Positions 42,012 to 50,252 of a DNA stretch of 64,000 nt are shown one piece after another; the first letter of the stretch is position 1; each line of letters opens with the position of its first letter. Below the pieces are notes generated by a model. That model was not told the DNA's origin. It worked only from the letters and a program-made list of their open reading frames with translations, and ran no database searches. Location of the stretch: NCBI RefSeq assembly GCF_037300705.1, contig NZ_CP147776.1, positions 2,418,001-2,482,000 on the forward strand, read 5' to 3'. Source of the stretch: Massilia sp. W12. Its GTDB lineage: Bacteria; Pseudomonadota; Gammaproteobacteria; Burkholderiales; Burkholderiaceae_D. The position numbers were made by a program, and so were the translations under genes.

Positions 42012-42914
42012 ATGAAATCATTTGCTTTGCTTCAATCCCTCTTCTCCCTGCTGGCCGCTGGCGCCATGCTGATATTGCCGGCCCAGGCGCGCGAGGTGCA
42101 GGATGCGCTCGGGCGCAAGGTGCAGGCGCCGGATGCGCCGCGCCGCATTCTGGCCCTGTCCGAACCCGATCTGGACGCCCTGCTGGCGCTCGGCGCGCCG
42201 CCGCTGGCGGCTTCGCGCGGACGCGGACAAAACGGTTTTCCTGCCTATCTGCAGCAAGCGCCCGGCATCAAACAAGTCGCCCAACTCGGCAATTTCATGC
42301 AAACCGGCAGCGAAGCCATCATGCAATACAAGCCCGACCTGATCCTGGCCGGCAGCCACAATGACCCGGCGCAACTGGCGCAATGGAGCAAAATCGCCCC
42401 CGTGATCGTCAGCTTTACCCCCGGCGAGACATGGGAAAGCGGCTTTTTGCGCATCGCCGCCGCGCTGGATAAAAGCGAACAGGCGCAACAACTCTTGCAC
42501 GCCCAACAGCAGGAAATCGCGCGCCTGAAACAGCAACTCAAACCGGCTTCCATCAGCATCGTGCGCTGGAATATCAGCGGCCCGGCCTTTATGCAACGCG
42601 ACGCCTTCGCCTCGCGCCTGATCCACAGCCTGGGCTGGCGCCGCCCGCCGGCGCAAGCCCTGCCCGGCAGCGCCCACAGTGCGCCCTTATCGCAAGAAGC
42701 GTTTGCCGTACTGGATGCGGATTGGATTGCGATTGGCGGCTTAGGCCCGCAAGCGCAACAGGATTTGCACAGCGCGCGCAAACACCCGGCCATGGCGCAA
42801 TTGCACGCCGTGCGCCAGGGCCGCATGCGGGTGGTGGACGGCGCGGTCTGGACCGGCCCCGGCGGCTATCTGGCGGCGCAAGCGCTGTTGCGGGATATCG
42901 CGCAATGGCAATAA
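42012..42914 (+). CDS. Periplasmic ferric siderophore-binding protein (FepB-like)
   Basis: 300 residues from the ATG at 42012; an alternative in-frame ATG at 41967 would add 15 residues before the signal peptide, and neither has a strong ribosome site. The signal peptide ends near LPAQA. The body has the class III binding-protein features: DALGRKVQAPDAPRRILAL at the start, YKPDLILAGSHNDPAQLAQWSKIAPVI, and WIAIGGLG near the end. It hands ferric siderophore to the FepDG-type permease encoded next (10-base overlap). Confidence 0.85.
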   Translation: MKSFALLQSLFSLLAAGAMLILPAQAREVQDALGRKVQAPDAPRRILALSEPDLDALLALGAPPLAASRGRGQNGFPAYLQQAPGIKQVAQLGNFMQTGSEAIMQYKPDLILAGSHNDPAQLAQWSKIAPVIVSFTPGETWESGFLRIAAALDKSEQAQQLLHAQQQEIARLKQQLKPASISIVRWNISGPAFMQRDAFASRLIHSLGWRRPPAQALPGSAHSAPLSQEAFAVLDADWIAIGGLGPQAQQDLHSARKHPAMAQLHAVRQGRMRVVDGAVWTGPGGYLAAQALLRDIAQWQ

Positions 42915-43885
42915 ACATCCCGCTGCAGCGCGTTGGCGGCTTGTTGGCGGGCGGCTTGCTGGCGCTGTTTTTACTGTCCCTGCTGGCCGGCGCCGGCGGC
43001 CTCAGCGCCGCGCCTGCCGAAGTATGGGCCTTGCGCGCCTGGCGCGGCGCGGCGGCGCTGCTGGTCGGCGCGGCGTGTGCGGTAAGTGCGCGCCTGCTGC
43101 AGGATTTAAGCGGCAATCCGGTGGCCGAACCCGGTTTGCTCGGGGTGCACGCCGCCGCCGCCCTGGCGCTGGTTTGTGCGCTGTGTTTTTTGCACTGGCG
43201 CAATCCGCTCGCCCTGCTCTTAGCCAGCCTGGGCGGCAGCTTGCTGGCTCTGCTGGCGCTGGGCGCGCTGTTGCCGGCGCTGCAGGCGCGCCAGCGCAGC
43301 GCGCACAGCCTGATTCTGGCCGGCGTCGCGCTCTCCGCCAGCTGCGGCGGGCTGGCTTCGCTGATCATGCTGCGCCAAGCCGACGGCCTGGATCAATACC
43401 GCCAATGGGTCTTGGGTTCGCTGGCCCTGGTGCAAGCCGATATGCTGCTGGCCGCCGGCGCTTTGCTGGGCGCGGTGTTGTGTCTGATGCTGCTGTGCGC
43501 GCCGTATTTCTCCCTCTTGCATCTGGGCCACTCGCGCGCGCTGACGGCAGGCGCGCATCCGGCCCGCCTGCGCCTGCATGCGCTGTTGTGCTGCAGCCTG
43601 GCCGCCGCCGGCGCGGTGGCGCTGGCCGGGCCTTTGGGCTTTTGCGGCATGCTCGGCGTGTGGTTGGCGCAGGGCGTGCAAACGCGCTGGCTGCCCGGCT
43701 GCAGCGCGCGCCTGCGCCTGGGCTTGTGTGCGGCCTGCGGCGCGGCCTTGCTGCTGCTGTGCGATTGCGCCGCGCGCCTGCTGGCGGCGCCCTATGAAAG
43801 CCCGCTTGGCGTCCTGTGCGCCCTGCCCGGCGCCCTGGTTTTGCTGTGGCGCTTGCAAGCGCGCCCGCCAGGAGCGGCGGCATGA
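42905..43885 (+). CDS. Iron-siderophore ABC permease (FecCD family), first subunit
   Basis: 326 residues, very hydrophobic, nine or ten membrane segments. FecCD-family motifs: LVGAACAVSARLLQDLSGNPVAEPGLLGVHAAAALA (usually GxxLxxSGxxxQxxxxNPLAxPxxLG) and GPLGFCGML in the second half. It pairs with the next permease to form the inner membrane channel. Overlaps the binding protein by 10 bases and the next gene by ATGA. Confidence 0.87.
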   Translation: MAINIPLQRVGGLLAGGLLALFLLSLLAGAGGLSAAPAEVWALRAWRGAAALLVGAACAVSARLLQDLSGNPVAEPGLLGVHAAAALALVCALCFLHWRNPLALLLASLGGSLLALLALGALLPALQARQRSAHSLILAGVALSASCGGLASLIMLRQADGLDQYRQWVLGSLALVQADMLLAAGALLGAVLCLMLLCAPYFSLLHLGHSRALTAGAHPARLRLHALLCCSLAAAGAVALAGPLGFCGMLGVWLAQGVQTRWLPGCSARLRLGLCAACGAALLLLCDCAARLLAAPYESPLGVLCALPGALVLLWRLQARPPGAAA

Positions 43886-44979
43886 TGGATGCGCTCAGAC
43901 AACAACTTGCGCAGCCCGCACAAGCTGCGCTGGCAGGCGGCAAACGCAACAGTAACAAGCCGCGCCGCAGCCTGCTGCCATGGAGCGTATTGCTGCTCGC
44001 CAGTCTGGCCGGCTTGGCGCTGGCCGCCATGTGCGTGGGGGAAAGCAGCGTGCCGCTGGCCAAGGTCTGGGCCTGGTTGAGCGGGACACCTGACGCCACC
44101 CTGGATGTATTGCTGGGAGAATTACGCTTACCGCGCTTTGCCTGCGCCGCCGGGGCCGGGGCCGCGCTGGCCTTGAGCGGGTATTTATTGCAATTGTTAT
44201 GCCGCAATCCCTTGGCCGGGCCGGATTTGCTGGGGGTGAATGAAGCCGCGCTGTTAGCCCTGTTGCTGGGCCTGGGCCTGCAAGCGCTGTTGCAATGGCC
44301 GCTGGCCGCGCTCGGGGCCGGCTGCGCGCTGTTGCTTTTGTTTGCCCTGATTGTGTTGCCGGCGGCGCGCGCCGGGCAAGCGGTGCCGCGCGAGCGCTTG
44401 GTGCTGGCCGGAATTGCGCTGGGGGCTTTATTGCGCGCCCTGGCCGAACTGTGGCAGGCGCGCCAGGATTTGGCGCACGCCATGAATCTGGCGGCCTGGA
44501 GCATGGGCAGTTTGCAAGGACGCGATGCGACTGCCGCCTGGCGTTTGCTGGGCGGCCTGGGCGCGCTCTTGCTCTGCCTCTTACCCTGGCGCGCCGATCT
44601 CAAGTTGTACGCCTGCCTGCCGCAACAAGCCGCCACGCTTGGCGTGCGCCAGTTGCGCTTGGAAGCCAAAATCTTGCTGTGCGCCGCCCTGGCGGCGGCC
44701 TTGGCGCTGGCGCTGGCCAGCCCGCTGGCCTTTATCGCCCTGGCGGCGCCGGCATTGGCGCGCCGTCTGCATGCCGGCCACAGCCTGCGCTTGTGTCTCC
44801 TGTGCGGCGCGCTGCTGGGGGCAGCCGCTGACACCCTGGGGCGTTGGCTGCCGCTGTGCTTACCATCCTGGCTTGGATTGCAGGGTATGGATATTCCGGC
44901 CGGATTGATTTGCCAGATCAGCGCCGGCCCGCTTTTACTCTGGCTTTTATTGCGGCGCGACGCTGCACACACAAAATGA
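43882..44979 (+). CDS. Iron-siderophore ABC permease (FecCD family), second subunit
   Basis: 365 residues from the ATG at 43882. Family motif LSGYLLQLLCRNPLAGPDLLGVNEAAL (about 98-124) and ASPLAFIALAAPALAR in the C-terminal half, with many membrane segments. N-terminus has about 30 polar residues before the first helix. ATGA overlaps on both sides place it in one translational unit with the first permease and the ATPase. Confidence 0.87.
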   Translation: MMDALRQQLAQPAQAALAGGKRNSNKPRRSLLPWSVLLLASLAGLALAAMCVGESSVPLAKVWAWLSGTPDATLDVLLGELRLPRFACAAGAGAALALSGYLLQLLCRNPLAGPDLLGVNEAALLALLLGLGLQALLQWPLAALGAGCALLLLFALIVLPAARAGQAVPRERLVLAGIALGALLRALAELWQARQDLAHAMNLAAWSMGSLQGRDATAAWRLLGGLGALLLCLLPWRADLKLYACLPQQAATLGVRQLRLEAKILLCAALAAALALALASPLAFIALAAPALARRLHAGHSLRLCLLCGALLGAAADTLGRWLPLCLPSWLGLQGMDIPAGLICQISAGPLLLWLLLRRDAAHTK

Positions 44980-45827
44980 CAATCGATACTTTTCCCGATT
45001 CTCAAGCTGCGCCCCCCGCGCTTTGCCTGCAAGGCGTGGCGGCGCGCTTTGGCGCGCATAGCGAACAGGGCTTGCGCGCGATTGATTTACGCTGCGAAGC
45101 CGGCCAAGTGCATGTGCTGGCAGGGCCGAATGGCTGCGGCAAATCGACCCTCTTGCGCACGATTGCCGGCTTGCATCCGCTGCAAAGCGGTCAAATCCGG
45201 CTGGCGGGCCAGACTGGGCCGGCGCAAGCCTTGCACAGCCTCACGCCAAAACAGCGCGCCCGCCTGCTGGCCTGGATGCCGCAGGAGAGCGGCGCGCCGC
45301 CGGAAATCACGGTGGAAGAATTGGTGCGCTTGGGGCGTCATCCGCACCGCCCCTGGCATGGGGCTTGGCGCAGCAGCGATCAAGCCGCAGTCAGCAGCGC
45401 GCTGGCGGCCTGCGACATCGCCGACCTGGCTGCGCGTCCCTTGAGCGAATTATCCGGCGGTCAGCGCCAGCGTGCGCAATTAGCGTTGGCCTTAGCGCAA
45501 GACACCCCCATCCTGCTGCTGGACGAACCAACCAGCATGCTCGACCCCGGCCATCAGTTGGATTTGCTGTTGCGCCTGCGCCAATTGGCAAAGCAAGGCC
45601 GCTGCGTGCTGCTGGTGATGCACGACATTCAGGCCGCCGCGCGTCTGGCGGATCAACTGATCGCCATGCGCGATGGCCGCATCATCGCCGCCGGCTGTCC
45701 GCGCCGCATTTTGCAGCCCGATTTACTGCGCCAGTTGTACGGCATTGAAGTCGATCTGCTGCAAGCGCCGCAAGACGGCGCCCCGATCATCGCGCCACGC
45801 TGGCCGGCTGCGCCAGCGCTGGCCTAG
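44976..45827 (+). CDS. Iron-siderophore ABC ATPase (FepC-like)
   Basis: 283 residues. Walker A GPNGCGKSTLL (about 51-61), Q-loop MPQE, signature LSGGQRQRAQLALALAQ, Walker B ILLLDEPTSMLDPGHQLDLL and switch His (VMHDIQAAARLAD). It energises siderophore import through the two permeases upstream. The start overlaps the second permease by ATGA. Confidence 0.92.
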   Translation: MTIDTFPDSQAAPPALCLQGVAARFGAHSEQGLRAIDLRCEAGQVHVLAGPNGCGKSTLLRTIAGLHPLQSGQIRLAGQTGPAQALHSLTPKQRARLLAWMPQESGAPPEITVEELVRLGRHPHRPWHGAWRSSDQAAVSSALAACDIADLAARPLSELSGGQRQRAQLALALAQDTPILLLDEPTSMLDPGHQLDLLLRLRQLAKQGRCVLLVMHDIQAAARLADQLIAMRDGRIIAAGCPRRILQPDLLRQLYGIEVDLLQAPQDGAPIIAPRWPAAPALA

Positions 45828-45855
45828 TTTCCGCTCCGATTGTAGAGACAAGAAC

Positions 45856-46623
45856 ATGCATAACACTGTTTATCCGCATTACCCTGACCTGGCCGGCAAA
45901 ACCATCCTGATCACCGGCGCGGCGCAAGGCATAGGCCAGGCCGTGGCCTATGCCTTCGCCGCGCAAGAGGCGCGTTTAATCCTGATCGACGCGCAAAGCG
46001 TCACATCAGCGCCGCCGCAAGCGGCTTGTTATACAGCGGATTTGCGCGACAGCACACAGATCAGCGCCTTGCTGCGCCAGATCCAGGCTGAACAGGCGCC
46101 GATAGATTGCCTGGTGCATGTGGCCGGGGTCTTGCGCACCGGGGCCGTGACAGATTTGCAAGAAGCCGATTGGCGCGCCTGTTTTGCGGTGAATGTGGAC
46201 GCCCTGTTTCATCTGTGTCAGGCGCTGGCGCCGGCAATGCAAGCGCGCCGCAGCGGCGCCATGATTTGCGTCGCCTCGAATGCCGCCAGCACGCCGCGCC
46301 AGCAAATGGCGGCTTATGCCGCTTCCAAAGCCGCCGCCCTGCAATTCATGCGCTGTCTGGCGCTGGAAATGGCGCCGTATGGGGTGCGCTGCAACACCGT
46401 CTCCCCCGGCTCCACCGCCAGCCCGATGCTGTACGGCATGGGCGTGGACGACGCCGCCTGCATCGTCGGCAATCCAGAACGCTTCCGCCTGGGCATCCCC
46501 CTGGGCCGCGTGGCGCAAGGCGCGGATGTGGCCAACAGCGTGCTGTTCTTAGCCTCAGATGCGGCGCGCCATTTGTGTATGCAAAATCTCATTGTGGATG
46601 GGGGGGCGAGTTTGGGGGGGTGA
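45856..46623 (+). CDS. entA: 2,3-dihydro-2,3-dihydroxybenzoate dehydrogenase
   Basis: 255 residues, classical short-chain dehydrogenase: NAD-binding TGAAQGIGQAVA, catalytic Ser in CVASNAAS, Tyr/Lys in YAASKAAAL and RCNTVSPGSTASPML. It oxidises the product of isochorismatase to 2,3-dihydroxybenzoate. It lies last in the operon, 28 bases after the ATPase gene, which is unusual because entA normally sits beside entB. No clear terminator follows. Confidence 0.93.
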   Translation: MHNTVYPHYPDLAGKTILITGAAQGIGQAVAYAFAAQEARLILIDAQSVTSAPPQAACYTADLRDSTQISALLRQIQAEQAPIDCLVHVAGVLRTGAVTDLQEADWRACFAVNVDALFHLCQALAPAMQARRSGAMICVASNAASTPRQQMAAYAASKAAALQFMRCLALEMAPYGVRCNTVSPGSTASPMLYGMGVDDAACIVGNPERFRLGIPLGRVAQGADVANSVLFLASDAARHLCMQNLIVDGGASLGG

Positions 46624-46671
46624 GGACGCAAGACCGACTGCAGCCGTTCCATATGTTGAAACAAGGCGATG

Positions 46672-46750
46672 ATTCAGCCGAATTCAGGCCATCAAGGTAG
46701 AAGGCTGGGTTGAGCGCTGCGAAACCCGGCTTGCAACAGCGGTGGATCAA
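46672..46750 (-). repeat. R1 repeat, copy C (reversed)
   Basis: Reads attcagccgaattcaggcc, then ctgggttgagcg, aacccggc and cagcggtggatcaa: the reverse complement of the R1 order. It faces copy B (47959-48053) across the small secreted gene. Confidence 0.65.
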
Positions 46751-46760
46751 AAAAGAAGTG

Positions 46761-46969
46761 ACTGTTCAGCCTTCATAAGGATGGACGAAGCAGATTCCGT
46801 TCGCCCCTGAGCCTGTCGAGGGGCATGGTTGAGCATGGAAAACCGTGGTTCGACAAGCTCACCACCAACGGCAAAACCAAAAACCATAGTTCAACCGGCT
46901 CCCCACAATGAAGCTGCAACCCGCTTGGTATATAAGACCGAATTGTTAGCGCAGCGGCTGAATAGATAC
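46761..46969 (+). repeat. R2 repeat, partial second copy
   Basis: Same order as 7749-7938 (ctgttcagccttcataaggatgg, gattccgttcgccc, gcaacccgcttggtatataa, gttagcgcag.ggctgaatagata). The left terminal inverted repeat is missing and the middle is diverged. Confidence 0.7.
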
Positions 46970-47009
46970 AAAAAGAATTACCGTGATGGATAAGCAAGAT
47001 AGGGTGCAG

Positions 47010-47032
47010 ACGTTTAAATACCTTGAAACAAG
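47010..47032 (+). repeat. 23-bp inverted repeat, left arm
   Basis: Reverse complement of 47908-47930 with one mismatch; together they enclose the small secreted protein gene. Confidence 0.7.
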
Positions 47033-47261
47033 TTCTCAGAGCAGATACGTTGGCGGCTGAATAGTCAAAATTTTTTAACCATCGTAATTCCGACTGAAAT
47101 GTTACGCGAAAAAAAAGATCGACTGCTGTAATTCAATATTGCTGAACAGGTACGCTGAACAGGAATGATAATTGCATGGGCTGAGTCTCCAGAATATTTT
47201 TTATTTAAAAATTAAATGTTTTATATTTCTCTGATTTGCTGCTTGCGTAAATAAACCGGCT

Positions 47262-47717
47262 TTACTGCCGCATCTGTTGCAAAATATAGTGCGCAGTTTT
47301 CCCATCAGCGAACTCAACTTTTATTTCGCCATCTTTATTTCCATCTAAAATATTGTACTGCTTCCCGGCTTCCTCCCAGTTTTTACCATCCACAGAAAAT
47401 GCAATCTGCACTTCCACCGCCAAGGGGTCTTGCATTTTCACCACTGGCTGGATTTTATCAAATCCAGGTGGGAACTGTTTGCTGGGTTTGAGCGTGTATT
47501 TATAGTATTGCTTGCCATTGACATCCTGCACAATCAACTCAACCGCTTGATTTTCCCTGGCTTTCACAGTCTGGGTCTTTTCAGTCGCCTCTATTCCCAT
47601 CGGCGTCAAACTGAGGACATAAGTAGCGCCGTCAGTGGCGCTGGCTTGTAAGGGCAACAGGCCAGGCGCGAGAAACGCAAGCGTGACAGCCAACTTTTTA
47701 ATACCCATGAGAAACAT
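47262..47717 (-). CDS. Small secreted protein of unknown family
   Basis: 151 residues from the ATG at 47717, set by a strong AGGAGGAGAT ribosome site. A signal peptide (to about residue 29, LQASAT) precedes a soluble, beta-rich domain (YVLSLTPMGIEATEKTQTVKARENQAVELIVQDVNGKQYYKYTLKPSKQFPPGF). The C-terminal part repeats acidic and Lys-rich strands and has no Cys. I recognise no family. Its export, small size, AT-rich setting and flanking repeats resemble the immunity genes elsewhere in this window, but no effector is next to it. Confidence 0.65.
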   Translation of the reverse strand: MFLMGIKKLAVTLAFLAPGLLPLQASATDGATYVLSLTPMGIEATEKTQTVKARENQAVELIVQDVNGKQYYKYTLKPSKQFPPGFDKIQPVVKMQDPLAVEVQIAFSVDGKNWEEAGKQYNILDGNKDGEIKVEFADGKTAHYILQQMRQ

Positions 47718-47907
47718 ATCTCCTCCTTTTGTGTGAATAAGTGAATGATATGAAAGAACGGCGAAGCAACTACCTGTCAAATCTAACAGGATAATGTCTT
47801 ATTACTGACCATTGCTGCTTTATTCTATATCAGTGAGCTGGCCTGCGCCGTGTGCACGCTATCTGTTGCTGCAAGAATGCAACAGCGTAGTTATTCCAGG
47901 GTGGGGG

Positions 47908-47930
47908 CTTGTTTCAAGGTATTTGAACGT
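47908..47930 (-). repeat. 23-bp inverted repeat, right arm
   Basis: Pairs with 47010-47032 (22 of 23 bases). Confidence 0.7.
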
Positions 47931-47958
47931 TCTTGCTAATCCCGCACAAATCCCGCAC

Positions 47959-48053
47959 CAATTCCTTTGTTGATCCGCCGCTGTCGGACGCCGGGTTATC
48001 ACTGCGCTCAAGCCTGCCTGCGTTTTTTGGCCTGAATCCGGCTGAATATTAAC
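47959..48053 (+). repeat. R1 repeat, copy B
   Basis: About 95 bases similar to 25920-26014, with the end diverged to ggctgaatattaac. Confidence 0.72.
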
Positions 48054-48107
48054 GCCACACTGTCCATGGATTCCCGCTCTCGCTGAAAGCAGGCTGAGCA
48101 ATTCGCT

Positions 48108-49046
48108 TTATTTCAGCGGAATACTCTGATGCGCCCGCCGTGGGTTGCGGATGCGGCTGAGTTTGAATGCCTGTGCGACTTCTGACATGGTTTGGCTGTG
48201 TTCTATTTCCGCGCCGAACTGGATGCGCGCTGCCAGGCCATCGAGTTTGAAACTCCAATACAGCGACATCAATGGACTGAGAAATTGCTCGCTGTCGCGG
48301 CTGCGCGCGGTGACGTGGATGTCGCCAAATGCGCCGCGCATGGCGCCGGCGATGGAATTGGTGACGATGCTGGTGTGCAAGGGCATGCGCTGATTTAAAA
48401 ACGCTGTCAATTGCAAAAACGCCTGCCCTTCCGGCATTTGCGGCGTGAGCGAAAAACTGCCGAGAAAATCGCCGCTTTCACATAAGCTGGCGATATTTTG
48501 CAAACAGGCGTGGTGGTTGAATTCATGTTCCACGCCAAACCCAATCGCCAACAGCAAACGGCGCGCGCAGGGAATTTTGGCGGCGGCGATGATGGAACAG
48601 GCGTCTTCAACCAGGGTGCCGACTTTGGCTTCATCGCCAAACATCAAGCTGTCTGTGCCGCCATCGACCAGCACAATGGTGTCGATCTGATGCGTTTGCG
48701 CCAGCCAGGCATAGGCCGCGCGCAGCGGCTGCACGCCGACGTCGTAGGCAAAGGCGTATACGGCGGGATCTTCGCCGCGCTGCTGCAAAAATTCCAACAG
48801 ATATTTTTCCGGGAAATAAGGCAGCGCCGCATCATGCGCGCTGATTTGATAGAGCTGCGGAAAAACCTGCCGGCTCTCGGCAAAGGCCAATTCAGTGAAT
48901 GAGAGATTGGCGAGCGTGACCGCCACACCCTGGCGGCGCAAATAAAAGTACAGCGGCAAACCGCTGATGACATCAAAACCACCGCCGGCGCCGGCAATCA
49001 ACACCGATTTGGCTTGTGATAATTCTGAAAAAAAAGCCTGTTGCAT
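48108..49046 (-). CDS. DUF1152 domain protein
   Basis: 312 residues. The start SVLIAGAGGGFDVISGLPLYFYLRRQG is a glycine-rich nucleotide-binding-like loop typical of DUF1152. A conserved VLVDGGTDSLMFGDEAKVGTLVEDACSI block (about 129-156) and GFGVEHEFNHHACLQNI follow. The family's function is unknown; the fold suggests a small-molecule or nucleotide enzyme. No signal peptide, no operon partner. Confidence 0.75.
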   Translation of the reverse strand: MQQAFFSELSQAKSVLIAGAGGGFDVISGLPLYFYLRRQGVAVTLANLSFTELAFAESRQVFPQLYQISAHDAALPYFPEKYLLEFLQQRGEDPAVYAFAYDVGVQPLRAAYAWLAQTHQIDTIVLVDGGTDSLMFGDEAKVGTLVEDACSIIAAAKIPCARRLLLAIGFGVEHEFNHHACLQNIASLCESGDFLGSFSLTPQMPEGQAFLQLTAFLNQRMPLHTSIVTNSIAGAMRGAFGDIHVTARSRDSEQFLSPLMSLYWSFKLDGLAARIQFGAEIEHSQTMSEVAQAFKLSRIRNPRRAHQSIPLK

Positions 49047-49350
49047 TCTGTTTGATCTTTGAGAGGATGTGAGGGAAACACGGATTTAATCAAGTGCTAA
49101 TTTCTTACCTCATGATAAATCGTGTCTATTCAACCCTTCGATAAAACCGTGCTTCGACAAGCTCAGCACGAACGGTTTATGGACAGATGCTGGAATAGCG
49201 CCAGCCATATTTTTGCCTGCCGTTCGCCCGGAGGCGGTCGTTGGGCATGGTTGTACGGGGTAAGCCCGTGTTCAACAAGTTCAGCAAAAATGGACACAGG
49301 TCCGAGCTGATCTTTCCTTTGCATGTGCCATGCAGAACGGCTCCTGCCGA
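49047..49350. other. Intergenic with REP-like palindrome
   Basis: 304 bases. A palindromic unit at 49144-49178 (arms aaaccgt / acggttt around cttcgacaagctcagcac) is the same REP-like core as inside R2. A degenerate partner follows at about 49240-49290. No gene. Confidence 0.5.
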
Positions 49351-50166
49351 TCAGGCCGCATGCGCTAAAAACGCCTTGACTGCCGGCAAAACGCGTTGAT
49401 CTTCCATATAAAACCCATGTCCGCCGGAAAACATCTGTAATTGCGCGCCGGGAATGCTGCGTGCGATGTTTTCCAGATTCGGCGGCGGGCAAATTCCGTC
49501 GTCGATGCCGCCGCACACCAGGGTCGGTGCGGCGATTTGCGGCAAACGTTCCCAACAATTATGCATTTTGCGCGCCTGCAATTGGCGCGCTAAGCCATCG
49601 CGCGCCGGCGCATCCAGCGCTTCGCGCCCCATTTGCATCACTTGCACCATGGCGGCGAACAAATCGGCATTGGCTTGCTGCCATGCGGCGTCGCGGCGCA
49701 GGTTGGCGAGTTGCAAAAAACGCCGCGCATAGTCTGCCGCCGGCAAATGCTGTAATTCATGCAAGGGGTGGGAATGTCCGCCCGCCCCGCCGCTGCTGGT
49801 GCAGGCCAGAACTAAGCGCGCCACGCGCTGTGGATGGCGCAACGCGAATTCTTGCGCCACCATGCCGCCAAATGAAATTCCGACCACCGGCACCCTGACA
49901 TGGCCAAGGGCGTCGAGCAGTGCGGCGCAGTCATCGGCATAGTCGGCCATGGTGTAGCGGCAGTCCGGCATATCGCTTCTGCCCTGGCCGCGCTGGTCAT
50001 GCCGGATCACGCGCCAATGCTGCTGTAAGCTGCGCTCAAAACTGGAGGGCGGCTCGCGCAAGTCCCAGCCGGTGCCGCCGATCAATAATAAGGGCGCGCC
50101 AGCGCCGGCCTGGCGGCAACAAAGTGTCAGACGCGCAGTGGCGATCAGGCGCGCGGTGTCGGGCAT
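49351..50166 (-). CDS. Alpha/beta hydrolase
   Basis: 271 residues. The fold markers are present: oxyanion region LLLIGGTGWD, DQRGQGRSD, nucleophile elbow VVGISFGGMVAQ (Ser about residue 98), acid CGGIDDGICPP and His in FSGGHGFYMEDQ. Similar to the 3-oxoadipate enol-lactonase/haloperoxidase group, but no substrate can be assigned. It is monocistronic. Confidence 0.85.
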   Translation of the reverse strand: MPDTARLIATARLTLCCRQAGAGAPLLLIGGTGWDLREPPSSFERSLQQHWRVIRHDQRGQGRSDMPDCRYTMADYADDCAALLDALGHVRVPVVGISFGGMVAQEFALRHPQRVARLVLACTSSGGAGGHSHPLHELQHLPAADYARRFLQLANLRRDAAWQQANADLFAAMVQVMQMGREALDAPARDGLARQLQARKMHNCWERLPQIAAPTLVCGGIDDGICPPPNLENIARSIPGAQLQMFSGGHGFYMEDQRVLPAVKAFLAHAA

Positions 50167-50252
50167 GCCGGTCTCCTTAAAATTGCTGACAAACAGCGCA
50201 TGCAGCGCTTTTGATGAAGATAGCGCTTACATGCGGTGTTTGCTGAACTTTT

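Larger units (their letters stand above)
46624..47261. other. Accessory intergenic region with R1, R2 and inverted repeats
   Basis: 638 bases without a gene. In order: R1 reversed (46672-46750), a partial R2 copy (46761-46969), one arm of a 23-base inverted repeat (47010-47032), a stray GGCTGAATAGTCA (47054-47066) and AT-rich DNA. Confidence 0.6.
47718..48107. other. Intergenic region with inverted repeat arm and R1
   Basis: 390 bases: AT-rich promoter side of the small secreted gene, the right arm of the 23-bp inverted repeat (47908-47930), and R1 copy B (47959-48053). Confidence 0.55.

Noticed and set aside
43365-45059. 564-codon minus-strand frame across the permease genes
   Set aside because: Low-complexity Arg/Ala/Ser shadow of two well-supported FecCD permeases and the ATPase start.
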